From assembly GCA_021817345.1 (NCBI GenBank), contig JAKAVC010000168.1, positions 1-39,128 on the forward strand: a stretch of DNA of 39,128 nt. Direction: 5' to 3'. Every line of letters begins with the position of its first letter. The first letter of the stretch is position 1. Below are positions 1 to 7,905 of the stretch, in pieces. The notes below the pieces were generated by a model. The model was not told the origin of the DNA. It worked only from the letters and a program-made list of their open reading frames with translations, and did no database searches. This stretch comes from Deltaproteobacteria bacterium. GTDB taxonomy: Bacteria; Desulfobacterota; Binatia; Binatales; Binataceae. The position numbers were made by a program, and so were the translations under genes.

Positions 1-2
1 TG

Positions 3-146
3 GGCCCGGCGCTCGATGCGCTGGCCGCGGGCAGGCTCGACCCGCGCCCGCTGATTTCGGGCGTCTTTCCACTCGACGACGGTCTTCAGGCGCTTGAGGC
101 CGCGGGCAAGACGTCGAATTTCAAAATCCTGCTCAAGGTCTCGTAA
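3..146 (+). CDS. C-terminal end of a zinc-type alcohol/threonine dehydrogenase family protein (partial)
   Basis: Only the last 47 codons are in the window; the gene begins upstream. The reading frame runs from base 3 to a TAA at 144-146. The segment reads GRLDPRPLISGVFPLDDG, then LQALEAAGKTSNFKILLKVS. This is the usual end of medium-chain NAD(P)-dependent dehydrogenases: the LI...FPLDDGLQA(F/L)E region followed by a K-hydrophobic-VLK(V) terminus. The substrate cannot be told from this piece. The stop lies 2 bp before the hyuA start, so it is probably the upstream member of the same operon and may process a product or precursor of the hydantoinase-type enzyme. Family assignment rests on recalled pattern. 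Confidence 0.72.
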   Translation, partial: GPALDALAAGRLDPRPLISGVFPLDDGLQALEAAGKTSNFKILLKVS

Positions 147-148
147 GC

Positions 149-2149
149 GTGCGACGTTCGAAACGCGGCGGAGCCGTCAAGCCGGCGCGCCCGGTCATCC
201 TTGCCGGTATCGACACGGGCGGCACCTTTACCGACCTCGTCGCGATAGCCGACGGCCAGTTCCTGGTGCACAAGGTTCCATCCACGCCCGACGATCCGGC
301 GCGGGCGGTAATGGCGGGGCTTGCCGAGATGCTGGGCGCGCCCGAGCCGTCGCTGCTCACTTACAGTTCGACGGTCGCGACCAACGCGCTGCTCGAGGGC
401 AAGGGCGCGCGCGTCGCGCTGTTCACCAACGCGGGCTTCGAGGATTTGATCGAAATCGGCCGCCAGAACCGGTCGGAGCTTTACGCGCTTTCGCCCTCGA
501 GGCCCGTACCGCTGGTTTCCCGCGCGATGCGCCACGGGGTCGCACAGCGAACGCTCTTCGACGGCTCGGAACTGAAGCCGTTCACGCGCGCTGAACTCTC
601 GCGAATCCTGAGCGCCGCACGCCAGAGCCGGGCCGGAGCGTTCGCCGTATGCCTGCTTCATTCCTATGCGAATCCGAACGCGGAGGACGCTATCGCCCGC
701 GCGCTGGAGCCGCTCGGCGGACCGGTTTCCGTATCGCATCGGATTTCCGCCGAGTACCGCGAGTTCGAGCGGCTTTCGACGACCGTCGTCAACGCGTACG
801 TCGCACCTAGGATGGCGGCGCATCTGGAGAACCTTGGCCGCAAGCTCGCGCGTACGCGCCTTCGCGTGATGCAGTCCAACGGGCAGGCGGTCGGCCTTGA
901 ACTTGCCCGCGCCGAGCCGGTGCGCACGATTCTTTCCGGTCCCGCGGCGGGCGTAATCGGAGCGGCGTCGATGGCGAAGACGCTCGGCACCGACCGCTTT
1001 ATCACCTTCGACATGGGCGGCACTTCAACCGACGTGTCGCTCTTCGACCGGCGCGCGCGAATCCGCACGTTAAGTTATCCGAACGGCTACGCGGTGCGCA
1101 CTCCCGTAGTCGATATCCATACGGTCGGCGCGGGCGGCGGCTCGATAGCCCGGCTCGACGCGGGCGGCTCGCTGCGCGTGGGTCCGGAGAGCGCCGGCGC
1201 GAATCCGGGACCGGCCTGCTACGGACGCGGGACGGAGGCTACGGTCACCGACGCCGACCTGGTCGCGGGACGGCTCGTCGCCACAAGCTTTCTCGGCGGA
1301 AAGATGGCGATATATCCCGAGCGCGCGGAAGCCGCGATAGGCCGGCTTGCCCGCGCGATGAAAACCGACCCGGCGCGCGCGGCACGCGGCGTTATCCGCG
1401 TCGTCAACGCCAATATGGAGCGCGCGATCCGGGTGATCACGGTCGAACGCGGATTCGACCCGCGGGATTTCGCGATGCTCGCGTTTGGCGGCGCGGGTCC
1501 GATGCATGCGTGCGAGCTTGCGATGGCTCTCGGGATAAGGCATGTCGTGCTGCCGCGAAATCCGGGGCTCTTGTGCGCATGGGGCGCGCTCGGCGCGCCG
1601 CTCGGCCGCGAGTATTCGGCAACTGTGAGAGAGCCGGAGCCTGATTTTGCCCGCGTGATGCGCCGGGCACAGCCGCTCTTGAAACGTGCGCGCGTGGAGC
1701 TTGTCGCCGAAGGCGTTCGCGCGGACGATATCGCTGAGGAAGTCTTCGCCGACATGCGCTATCGCGGGCAGTCCTACGAAATCGAGGTTCCGGTCACCAG
1801 GGACTTCGTCGCGCGTTTTCACGAGGCGCATCGGCGCACTTTCGGCCACGCCGCGCCCGAGGCCGCGGTCGAAGTCGTGAACCTTCGCGTGCGCTCGCGC
1901 GGCGCCGCGGTTGAGGCGGCACCCCAACCTATAGCCGCGAGCCGCCGCGGAGCCGCTCCGGTCTCGAAAATCGAGACGCTTGCCGGCGAGCGCCGCCTCA
2001 CTGTCCCGGTCTATTCACGCGAGCATCTTGCCGAGGGCACGCGGCTTCGTGGGCCATTTATCGTGGTCGAACTCAGCTCGACGGCCTACGTGGCGCCGGA
2101 GTTCGCGATGCGCGTGGACGGCTTCGGAAACCTGCACCTGGAGGCTTGA
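149..2149 (+). CDS. hyuA: Hydantoinase/oxoprolinase family protein, subunit A (HyuA-like)
   Basis: This 666-residue protein matches the ATP-dependent hydantoinase/5-oxoprolinase A subunit in length and layout. These cytosolic enzymes use ATP to open cyclic amides such as 5-oxoproline or hydantoins. The N-terminal Hydant_A_N domain carries the glycine-rich phosphate motif DTGGTFTD at residues 22-29. The central actin-like ATPase fold shows FDMGGTSTDVSLF from about residue 287, followed by VGAGGGSIA. The GTG start at 149 is chosen because it directly follows the upstream stop and leaves a normal lead-in to the first motif; a clear Shine-Dalgarno is not visible. hyuB begins 6 bp after the stop, so the two are surely cotranscribed. 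The substrate is not predictable; acetophenone or acetone carboxylase-type subunits are the related alternative. Confidence 0.9.
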   Translation: MRRSKRGGAVKPARPVILAGIDTGGTFTDLVAIADGQFLVHKVPSTPDDPARAVMAGLAEMLGAPEPSLLTYSSTVATNALLEGKGARVALFTNAGFEDLIEIGRQNRSELYALSPSRPVPLVSRAMRHGVAQRTLFDGSELKPFTRAELSRILSAARQSRAGAFAVCLLHSYANPNAEDAIARALEPLGGPVSVSHRISAEYREFERLSTTVVNAYVAPRMAAHLENLGRKLARTRLRVMQSNGQAVGLELARAEPVRTILSGPAAGVIGAASMAKTLGTDRFITFDMGGTSTDVSLFDRRARIRTLSYPNGYAVRTPVVDIHTVGAGGGSIARLDAGGSLRVGPESAGANPGPACYGRGTEATVTDADLVAGRLVATSFLGGKMAIYPERAEAAIGRLARAMKTDPARAARGVIRVVNANMERAIRVITVERGFDPRDFAMLAFGGAGPMHACELAMALGIRHVVLPRNPGLLCAWGALGAPLGREYSATVREPEPDFARVMRRAQPLLKRARVELVAEGVRADDIAEEVFADMRYRGQSYEIEVPVTRDFVARFHEAHRRTFGHAAPEAAVEVVNLRVRSRGAAVEAAPQPIAASRRGAAPVSKIETLAGERRLTVPVYSREHLAEGTRLRGPFIVVELSSTAYVAPEFAMRVDGFGNLHLEA

Positions 2150-2155
2150 GGCGGC

Positions 2156-3766
2156 GTGAAACTCGACCCGGTAACGCTCGCCGTGATGAACAGCCGGCTT
2201 GCGGCAATTGCCGAAGAGATGGGCGTCGTGCTCGGGCTGACCGGTTACTCGCCGAATATCAAGGAGCGGCACGATTTCTCGTGCGCGGTGTTCGACGGCA
2301 AGGGCGAACTTGTCGCGCAGGCCGCGCATATCCCGGTCCATCTCGGCTCGACGCCGCTTTCGGTGCGGGCAGCGCTTGAGAGACTGGACCTTCGCCCCGG
2401 GGACGTCGCCGCGGTCAATGATCCGTTCGCCGGCGGAACCCATCTGCCGGACCTGACGCTGGTCGCGCCGATCTTTATCGGCAACCGTAGCCGTCCGTTC
2501 GCGTTTGTCGCCAACCGGGCCCATCACGCGGATATCGGCGGGATGGCGCCGGGTTCGATGGCGCTGGCGAGCGAAATCTACCAGGAAGGATTCCGCTTGC
2601 CGCCGGTCAAGATCGTCGAGCGTGGAAAGATCTCACGCGACGTGCTCGCACTGTTCCTCGCCAACACGCGCGTCGGCGAAGAGCGCCAGGGCGACCTGCG
2701 CGCGCAGCTCGGCGCGCTCTCGGTCGGAGCCGAGCGGCTTCGCGAACTGGTCGCGTCGCAGGGACGAGCGCGGATCGCGCGCGCGATGGAATCGCTAAAG
2801 GATTACGCCGCGCGGCTTATGAGCGCGGAACTCAGGCGGCTGCGTCCGGGGATTTACGCGGCGGAGGATTTTCTCGACGACGACGGCTTCGGCGCGACGC
2901 GTATCCCGATTCGGGTCCGGGTGGAAATCGCCCGTGGGCGCGCGACGGTTGATTTCACCGGTTCGTCGCCGCAGGTGCGCGGAAACGTCAACGCGAATTA
3001 CGCGATCACGCTTTCGGCCACCTTCTATGTGATGAAGTGCATGGCGGCGGAGGCGGTGCCCGCGAACGAAGGCCTGATGCGGCCAATCAAGGTGATCGCT
3101 CCCGAAGGAACGATCGTCAACGCGCTCGCGCCTGCCGCGGTCGCGGGCGGAAACGTCGAGACCTCACAGAGAATCGTTGACGTGCTGTTCCGCGCGCTGG
3201 CCAAAGTCGCGCCCGAGCGGGTTCCCGCGGCAAGTTCGGGCTCGATGTCGAATCTGACCATCGGCGGCTTCGATCCGATCCGACAGCGTCATTTTTCGTA
3301 CTACGAGACGATCGCGGGCGGTGCGGGCGCCGCGCCGGGCCATCCGGGCGCTTCGGGAATCCATACCCACATGACCAACACGCTCAACACGCCGATCGAG
3401 GCGCTCGAAGCGTATTACCCGATGCGGGTGACGGAATATCGGGTGCGGCGCGGCTCGGGCGGCAGGGGTCTTGCGCGGGGCGGCGACGGGCTGGTGCGCG
3501 AACTGGAGTGCCTCGTCGAGTCGAACGTGAGCCTGCTCACCGAGCGCAGAACTCTTAGGCCGTGGGGACTCGCCGATGGCGGCGACGGAGCCCCGGGCGC
3601 AAACTACCTCGTGCGCGGCGGCGAAGCGAAGAAGCTTCCGGGCAAGACCAACGTGCAACTCAAACCCGGCGACAGGATTCGCGTCGAGACGCCGGGCGGC
3701 GGCGGATGGGGCCGCGCGGGCTCGCGCACCGGGCGCAAGAGGGAAGCCAACCGGCGCGCAACTTAA
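2156..3766 (+). CDS. hyuB: Hydantoinase B/oxoprolinase family protein (HyuB-like)
   Basis: A 536-residue protein of the Hydantoinase_B family, partner of the preceding A subunit in an ATP-dependent ring-opening or carboxylase-like complex. Typical family segments are visible: an N-terminal DPVTLAVMNSRLAAIAEEMG block, NDPFAGGTHLPDLTL near residues 90-105, ANRAHHADIGGMAPGSM near 120-135, and TNTLNTPIEALE plus YPMRVTEYRVRRGSGG in the C-terminal half. The GTG start at 2156 lies 6 bp after the hyuA stop. Fusion of A and B would give a eukaryotic-type 5-oxoprolinase; here they are separate, as is usual in bacteria. A low-complexity basic tail (SRTGRKREANRRAT) follows the GGGGWG glycine run that ends most family members. 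Confidence 0.9.
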   Translation: MKLDPVTLAVMNSRLAAIAEEMGVVLGLTGYSPNIKERHDFSCAVFDGKGELVAQAAHIPVHLGSTPLSVRAALERLDLRPGDVAAVNDPFAGGTHLPDLTLVAPIFIGNRSRPFAFVANRAHHADIGGMAPGSMALASEIYQEGFRLPPVKIVERGKISRDVLALFLANTRVGEERQGDLRAQLGALSVGAERLRELVASQGRARIARAMESLKDYAARLMSAELRRLRPGIYAAEDFLDDDGFGATRIPIRVRVEIARGRATVDFTGSSPQVRGNVNANYAITLSATFYVMKCMAAEAVPANEGLMRPIKVIAPEGTIVNALAPAAVAGGNVETSQRIVDVLFRALAKVAPERVPAASSGSMSNLTIGGFDPIRQRHFSYYETIAGGAGAAPGHPGASGIHTHMTNTLNTPIEALEAYYPMRVTEYRVRRGSGGRGLARGGDGLVRELECLVESNVSLLTERRTLRPWGLADGGDGAPGANYLVRGGEAKKLPGKTNVQLKPGDRIRVETPGGGGWGRAGSRTGRKREANRRAT

Positions 3767-3837
3767 CCATCTTGCAGCAGAACCCCGGCAACAGCAGCGG
3801 GGTTGAAGTCGTGCTTTGGGCGGTTAAGTTTTATTCG

Positions 3838-4254
3838 ATGGCGGAAGATCGGTTCTGGGTTGGGGTTCACGGGGTGATCGCGGAACGCGGTCGATTGCTG
3901 GTGCTGAAGCGCGCGCCCGAGATGCAATACTGCCCCGGTACCTGGGACCTGCCCGGAGGTCACCTGGCGGCCGATGAGACGCTCGAGGAATGCCTCGTGC
4001 GCGAAGTGCTCGAAGAGACCGGGCTCCGCGTTGAAATCGAGCGCTTGCTTGGTGTGAATAAGACGCCCGGGCCGTATGTTCAGGCGCTGTTCGCGTGCAG
4101 GCACGAAACGGCGAACGGGGGCGAAGTCCGGCTTCGCGAGCATGAACACGTCGATTCGCGATGGGTCACGCTCGCCGAACTCGCCCGGCTCGACCTGATT
4201 CCCTACCTCGAAGGAGCGCTACGGCGCGGTCTGCTTGCCTACCTGATCGAGTGA
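3838..4254 (+). CDS. Nudix hydrolase
   Basis: A 138-residue single-domain Nudix protein that hydrolyses a nucleoside-diphosphate-linked substrate. The Nudix box fits GX5EX7REUXEEXGU exactly: G-HLAAD-E-TLEECLV-REVLEETGL, preceded by the usual WDLPGG. The catalytic glutamates sit in REVLEE. The ATG at 3838 (MAEDRFWVGVHGVIAE) is preferred because the first beta-strand VHGVI starts right after it. A GTG at 3811 is an alternative; further upstream the frame overlaps hyuB and is not protein-like. The 3' end overlaps the 3' end of the convergent glycosyltransferase gene by 36 bp. Specificity cannot be read from the sequence; sanitising oxidised or capped nucleotides is typical of the family. Confidence 0.88.
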   Translation: MAEDRFWVGVHGVIAERGRLLVLKRAPEMQYCPGTWDLPGGHLAADETLEECLVREVLEETGLRVEIERLLGVNKTPGPYVQALFACRHETANGGEVRLREHEHVDSRWVTLAELARLDLIPYLEGALRRGLLAYLIE

Positions 4255-5166
4255 TCTGGCGCGCGGCTGTCTGGCGCGCATGGTTCGGCCGCGCCAGTAG
4301 CCGAAGAAGTTCGCGCACTCGCATCCGTGGTACATCACGCCTTCCCCGTCGCCGCGAAGCGCCGCCGCCGCCATCCTGAGGACGTTTTTTGCGAGCTTGT
4401 CGAGCCGGTTGTGGCTCATTCCGCCGGCAAACGCGCTGCCGACTCCGTAGGCGAAGCTCTTCCTGAGAAGATATGCGCGCCGGGTGCGTTCCGGCCCGAT
4501 CATGTGATGGACGACGGCGTCGGGCGCGAAACCGACGTGTCCGCCGCGGGCGATTATCCGCGCGAAAAAATCCGTGTCGGCGCCCGAGATGGCGTTACCG
4601 CCGATAACGCCCAGATCCTCGCGGAAGCGCCCGAAGCGCTCGAAGGTCGAGCGTCGGAAAGCCATATTGGCGCCGAAATAATTGCCGAGCGTCTCGACCG
4701 CCGCGCGCGGACCGCGCTCGATTGCGCGCGGGTCGTGCACCGCGAGCTTCGAGTTGAGGCGCGGTCCGAGCCATCGCGGCGGCTGCGTCATCCATCGCGC
4801 CAGCACCATCCCGCACGCCGCGTCGAGGCCGCGCCGCTCGATCTCGCCGACGAGCGCGCCCGCCCAGCCGGGCTCCGCGACCGCGTCGTCGTCGATGAAC
4901 AAAAGGAAGTCGCCGCGAGCCTCGTCTATCGCCCGGTTGCGCGCGAAGCTCTCGCCCAGGCGCGGCTCATACACGCGGCGGGCGGGAAACGGCGCTGAGC
5001 GCGCGACCGAGTCGAAAACGGCGGGGGTCGAATCGGTCGAGGCGTTGTCGACGACGACGCATTCCGCCTCCCATCCCGGCGCGAGCCTCAGTGCAAAGAC
5101 GCTTCGCAGCGTCTCGCCGAGTGTATTCGCGCGGTTATGGGTGGGTATTGCTATCGTGAGTTTCGT
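4219..5166 (-). CDS. Glycosyltransferase family 2, start codon non-canonical (probable ACG)
   Basis: The frame encodes a GT-A glycosyltransferase of about 315 residues. The N-terminal fold begins TIAIPTHNRANTLGETLRS, then ECVVVDNASTDST, LGESFARNRAI, and the metal-binding FLLFIDDDAV; further down come NYFGANMAFRRSTFERFG and SGADTDFFARI. The first strand is encoded upstream of the first ordinary start codon (GTG at 4974), so a start there would lose about 64 essential residues. The frame is closed by a TAA 13 codons before an ACG at 5164-5166, and no ATG, GTG, TTG or CTG lies between. GGAGA sits 7 bases before that ACG. The gene overlaps the end of the upstream sulfotransferase by about 32 bp, so it is probably translationally coupled. 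Either a rare ACG start is used, or an ATG was mutated or misread. Likely role: sugar transfer to a surface glycan or lipid. Confidence 0.75.
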   Translation of the reverse strand, partial: TKLTIAIPTHNRANTLGETLRSVFALRLAPGWEAECVVVDNASTDSTPAVFDSVARSAPFPARRVYEPRLGESFARNRAIDEARGDFLLFIDDDAVAEPGWAGALVGEIERRGLDAACGMVLARWMTQPPRWLGPRLNSKLAVHDPRAIERGPRAAVETLGNYFGANMAFRRSTFERFGRFREDLGVIGGNAISGADTDFFARIIARGGHVGFAPDAVVHHMIGPERTRRAYLLRKSFAYGVGSAFAGGMSHNRLDKLAKNVLRMAAAALRGDGEGVMYHGCECANFFGYWRGRTMRARQPRARSLDQVGKQTAP

Positions 5167-6052
5167 TGGGCGGTCTCCGTTTCGAGCGCGGGGTTTTCCA
5201 TGCTGTTAGATCGCGCCCGAGCATCTTTTCGACTTCCTCGACGTCGGGGCGAAACAGCTCGCGTAAGCGTGCGTCGATTTCGTCGGTCAGAAGCTCAAAC
5301 TTCGGGCCGCCGGTCGAAAAGAACCGCCACACGCCCAGGTCCGTGAGAAGCCTCACGGTGCCATTGAACTTGTTGTCCTCGAGCCAGAGGTGCAATTGGC
5401 GCGCCCTGCGCGCGAGCTCGCGGCTGCGCGGAGCTTCATTCACGGCATTGACGCGCTCTTCCGCGATCGGCGAGTCCGCAACCGGAATCGAAGGAATTCC
5501 GATGAAGTCGGTAATCGCGTCGAGAAACGCCTGGGGCCGCGCCTTCAGGTCGTCGTAAAGGCCGACGTGGACGCGCTCAGCGCCGAAGGTTTCCTGCCAC
5601 GCCCTGATATACACCGCGTACCGGCTTTCATCGCGGATGTCCCGGCGGCGCATCACGGCGTCCTCGAAGCCGGTCTTTATCCAGGCGTGGCGATGCAGCA
5701 GACGGTAGTACGAATAGGCCCTGTCCACCGGATCGCGCAGGGTGATGATGATCCGGCATTGAGGCAGAAGCGAGGAGATCCGCCGACGCGATTCCTCGAG
5801 CGCGAAATAAGTGGGACAGATCTCGCCGCACGGAAGATTAGGCGGACAATTGCGGAAATACGCCGCGTACCAGTCAATCCCGCGCTCGTAGTTGCGTTTG
5901 AAAAAATCGGTTTCCTTGCGCCCTTCGGGAAGGCCGACGTGTCCGCGCAGCACGCGGTCGAGCCAAGTGGTTCCGGTGCGCGGAGGTCCGATCGCAATAA
6001 AGTCGGGCAATCTCCGGTCCGCGGCCGAATAGTCCTTTGCGAAACTTTCCAT
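5135..6052 (-). CDS. Sulfotransferase family protein
   Basis: A 305-residue PAPS-dependent sulfotransferase. The 5'-phosphosulfate-binding loop is visible as IGPPRTGTTWLDRVLRGH near residues 21-38, and the 3'-phosphate-binding segment as ITLRDPVDRAYSYYRLLH near residues 108-125. A strand with KETDFF lies between them, as in heparan-sulfate-type (NDST-like) and bacterial Nod-factor-type sulfotransferases. Such enzymes move sulfate from PAPS to a sugar hydroxyl or amine. The ATG at 6050-6052 is taken as start; a GTG one codon upstream (6055) is equally possible. The gene overlaps the following glycosyltransferase, so the pair probably builds and sulfates one glycan or glycolipid. That shared job is inferred from context only. 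Confidence 0.85.
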   Translation of the reverse strand: MESFAKDYSAADRRLPDFIAIGPPRTGTTWLDRVLRGHVGLPEGRKETDFFKRNYERGIDWYAAYFRNCPPNLPCGEICPTYFALEESRRRISSLLPQCRIIITLRDPVDRAYSYYRLLHRHAWIKTGFEDAVMRRRDIRDESRYAVYIRAWQETFGAERVHVGLYDDLKARPQAFLDAITDFIGIPSIPVADSPIAEERVNAVNEAPRSRELARRARQLHLWLEDNKFNGTVRLLTDLGVWRFFSTGGPKFELLTDEIDARLRELFRPDVEEVEKMLGRDLTAWKTPRSKRRPPNETHDSNTHP

Positions 6053-6174
6053 CACTGGGTCCGGAATTTTACACGAAACCGTGAAAGCGCCGAAGCGCGG
6101 ATTCTTCGGCCATGACGGGATTTTACAGACCTGTCGCCCATCAAGTATTACGCCGGGGGTCCGCTGCGGTCACC

Positions 6175-7341
6175 TCACGGATGGGGTTTCGCCGCGGACG
6201 GCGAAGCGGCGGCGACGGGCGAAGCGCTTGCCGCGGGCGAAGGCGCAGGCGATGGCTGCGGCTTTGGGAGCGGCGCCTTGGATTGGGTAAACACGACACC
6301 GGTGACTTCGAGGTCGGGCGTCGATTTCTGCTGGATTTGCACGGGAGCATTCAGCTTGAAGCCGAATTTCCGCGTCTCGCCCGGGATGAACGGCAGGACG
6401 GGGCGATCGAAGTTGATGAACTCGAGCGGGGTCGCGACGATCGTATGGTCCTCGCTATAAACCATCTTGCGGCGCTTGCCCTTGCCCTCGTAATAGCTGA
6501 CGGTGCATACGACTTCGTCGACCGCCTTGTCGCCGCCGTTGGTGACGGTGCCGAAGATCGCCGGCACGCCCGAGGCGGCCATCTTCATGTCAACGTTAGC
6601 CAGTTTGAGGTTCGGGATATAGGCCTTCGCGTCGGCGATCTGGCTCTTAACCTTCTGGATGTCGCTCAGTTCGCGCTGATAGACGAACTTGAGACCCTCG
6701 TTTCCGGTAGCCTGTTCCTTGTCAAGGTTCTGAAGGAGCTGCTGGTAGAGCGCGATCGCCTTGTCGTAATCGTGCTGATGGTAGGCCTTCACCGCCTCGG
6801 CGTGTTCCTTGTAAATTTCATCCTTGGCGGGGAAATCGACGAAAATCTTCCATCCCGTCGGCTGCTTCACCATCACGATGTCGTCGTCGTAAACGAGTTT
6901 CGGAAAGGTGCCGTCGGTCAGGCTCTTCTGGGCGAGCGACCCGGGGTCCTGGTTTGGGCCAGCCTCCGCATCGATAGTGCGCTCCCATAGCGGAAGATCG
7001 GGGCGAACGACATGCACCTCAACTATGGCCTTGTCCGTGCCGAGCATCCTGGTGCCGCCGACCGTGAATTTTGTGGCCTCGACGACCGCCTTGAACCAGT
7101 CGCGGCTTACCGGCGGCACGAGGGGGATTCCGGTCAGGAACTGATCCAGCGTGCGGTCGATCTTGTCCTGCTGGGAAAGCAGGTCGTAACAAGCCGGATA
7201 GTTGTATAGCTTCAAGTCGTCGACGTAGGCCTGGGCGGCCGACGACGGTCCCTTGCTGCATCCGGAGAGGACCGCTGCGAGAGCGGCCACGCAAGCTATG
7301 ATCAAACCCGAACGGTTGATTTCGCGCGCACCCGTTTCCAT
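6175..7341 (-). CDS. Putative lipoprotein, DUF4878/FxLYD-like architecture
   Basis: A 388-residue predicted lipoprotein. The ATG at 7341 gives a classic signal: a charged start, then LIIACVAALAAVLSGC with the lipobox cysteine at residue 28. After it, AAQAYVDDLKLYNYPACYDLLS resembles the NTF2-like (DUF4878-type) fold found after lipoprotein signals. The middle (about residues 190-260) is helical and charged, with a TPR-like KAYHQHDYDKAIALYQQLL. The next domain (IPNLKLANVDMKM, FGTVTNGGDKAVDEVVCTV, FIPGETRKFGFKL) resembles an FxLYD/DUF2393 beta-sandwich. The tail is a Pro/Ala/Ser linker. GGAGG lies 13 bases before the start. The frame extends upstream to a further possible start at 7407, but that would bury the signal peptide. 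No specific function is recognised; a periplasm-facing protein-binding role is a guess. Confidence 0.7.
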   Translation of the reverse strand: METGAREINRSGLIIACVAALAAVLSGCSKGPSSAAQAYVDDLKLYNYPACYDLLSQQDKIDRTLDQFLTGIPLVPPVSRDWFKAVVEATKFTVGGTRMLGTDKAIVEVHVVRPDLPLWERTIDAEAGPNQDPGSLAQKSLTDGTFPKLVYDDDIVMVKQPTGWKIFVDFPAKDEIYKEHAEAVKAYHQHDYDKAIALYQQLLQNLDKEQATGNEGLKFVYQRELSDIQKVKSQIADAKAYIPNLKLANVDMKMAASGVPAIFGTVTNGGDKAVDEVVCTVSYYEGKGKRRKMVYSEDHTIVATPLEFINFDRPVLPFIPGETRKFGFKLNAPVQIQQKSTPDLEVTGVVFTQSKAPLPKPQPSPAPSPAASASPVAAASPSAAKPHP

Positions 7342-7475
7342 CGTCAGTCGCCCACCTCCGTGAATCGGGAAACGACACGATTCTAATGGGAGTGGGATCA
7401 AAAACAAGTTCCGCCCGATACGGAGGGAACGGGCGGCGGCGTGAGTTTGCGCGCGAGGCAGGGCAAAAGAGAAGT

Positions 7476-7877
7476 TCAGCCCGCGTTTGAAAGCTGCTTC
7501 AGCTCGACGACATTTCCCTCGGAATCGCGGATGTAGACTGAAAGCCCGCTGCCGCGCGCGCCGTAGCGAATCGCCGGCTCGCCAAGCACCTCGACGGAGT
7601 TGCCCTTGAGATACTCGACAACCTGCCTGATGTCCTCGGCCTCGATACCGAGGCAGAAATGATCCATATTGCGTGCGTCTTTCGCCGGAGCCCCCTCGGT
7701 GGCGGGCACCAGGTCGAGCATGCTCCGGCCGGCGCGCAACTGGACGAGACCGATCTGCTCGATGCGGCGCTCTTCAGTAAGGCCAAGCACACGGGTGTAA
7801 AAATCGAGCGCTCTTTCGCGATCGGCGCATCGGAGCACCACGTGATCGAGTTCGGCAACCTTGAGCGGCGATTCCAT
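7476..7877 (-). CDS. VOC family (glyoxalase/bleomycin resistance/dioxygenase) protein
   Basis: A 133-residue protein with the two beta-alpha-beta-beta-beta modules of the vicinal oxygen chelate superfamily. Family landmarks are LDHVVLRCADRERALDFYTRVLGL at residues 10-33 with the metal-ligand His12, the second-module MDHFCLGIEA with His near 72, and the C-terminal SVYIRDSEGNVVELKQ carrying the usual final glutamate. This is the pattern of glyoxalase I-like lyases and extradiol-type dioxygenases, so metal dependence is likely. The substrate is not determinable. It lies 28 bp downstream of the persulfide dioxygenase-rhodanese gene on the same strand and is probably cotranscribed. A glutathione- or thiol-conjugate substrate would fit that context, but this is inference. 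Confidence 0.85.
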   Translation of the reverse strand: MESPLKVAELDHVVLRCADRERALDFYTRVLGLTEERRIEQIGLVQLRAGRSMLDLVPATEGAPAKDARNMDHFCLGIEAEDIRQVVEYLKGNSVEVLGEPAIRYGARGSGLSVYIRDSEGNVVELKQLSNAG

Positions 7878-7905
7878 CGACGCCTCCTTGCACTCTGGCG
7901 CAAGC

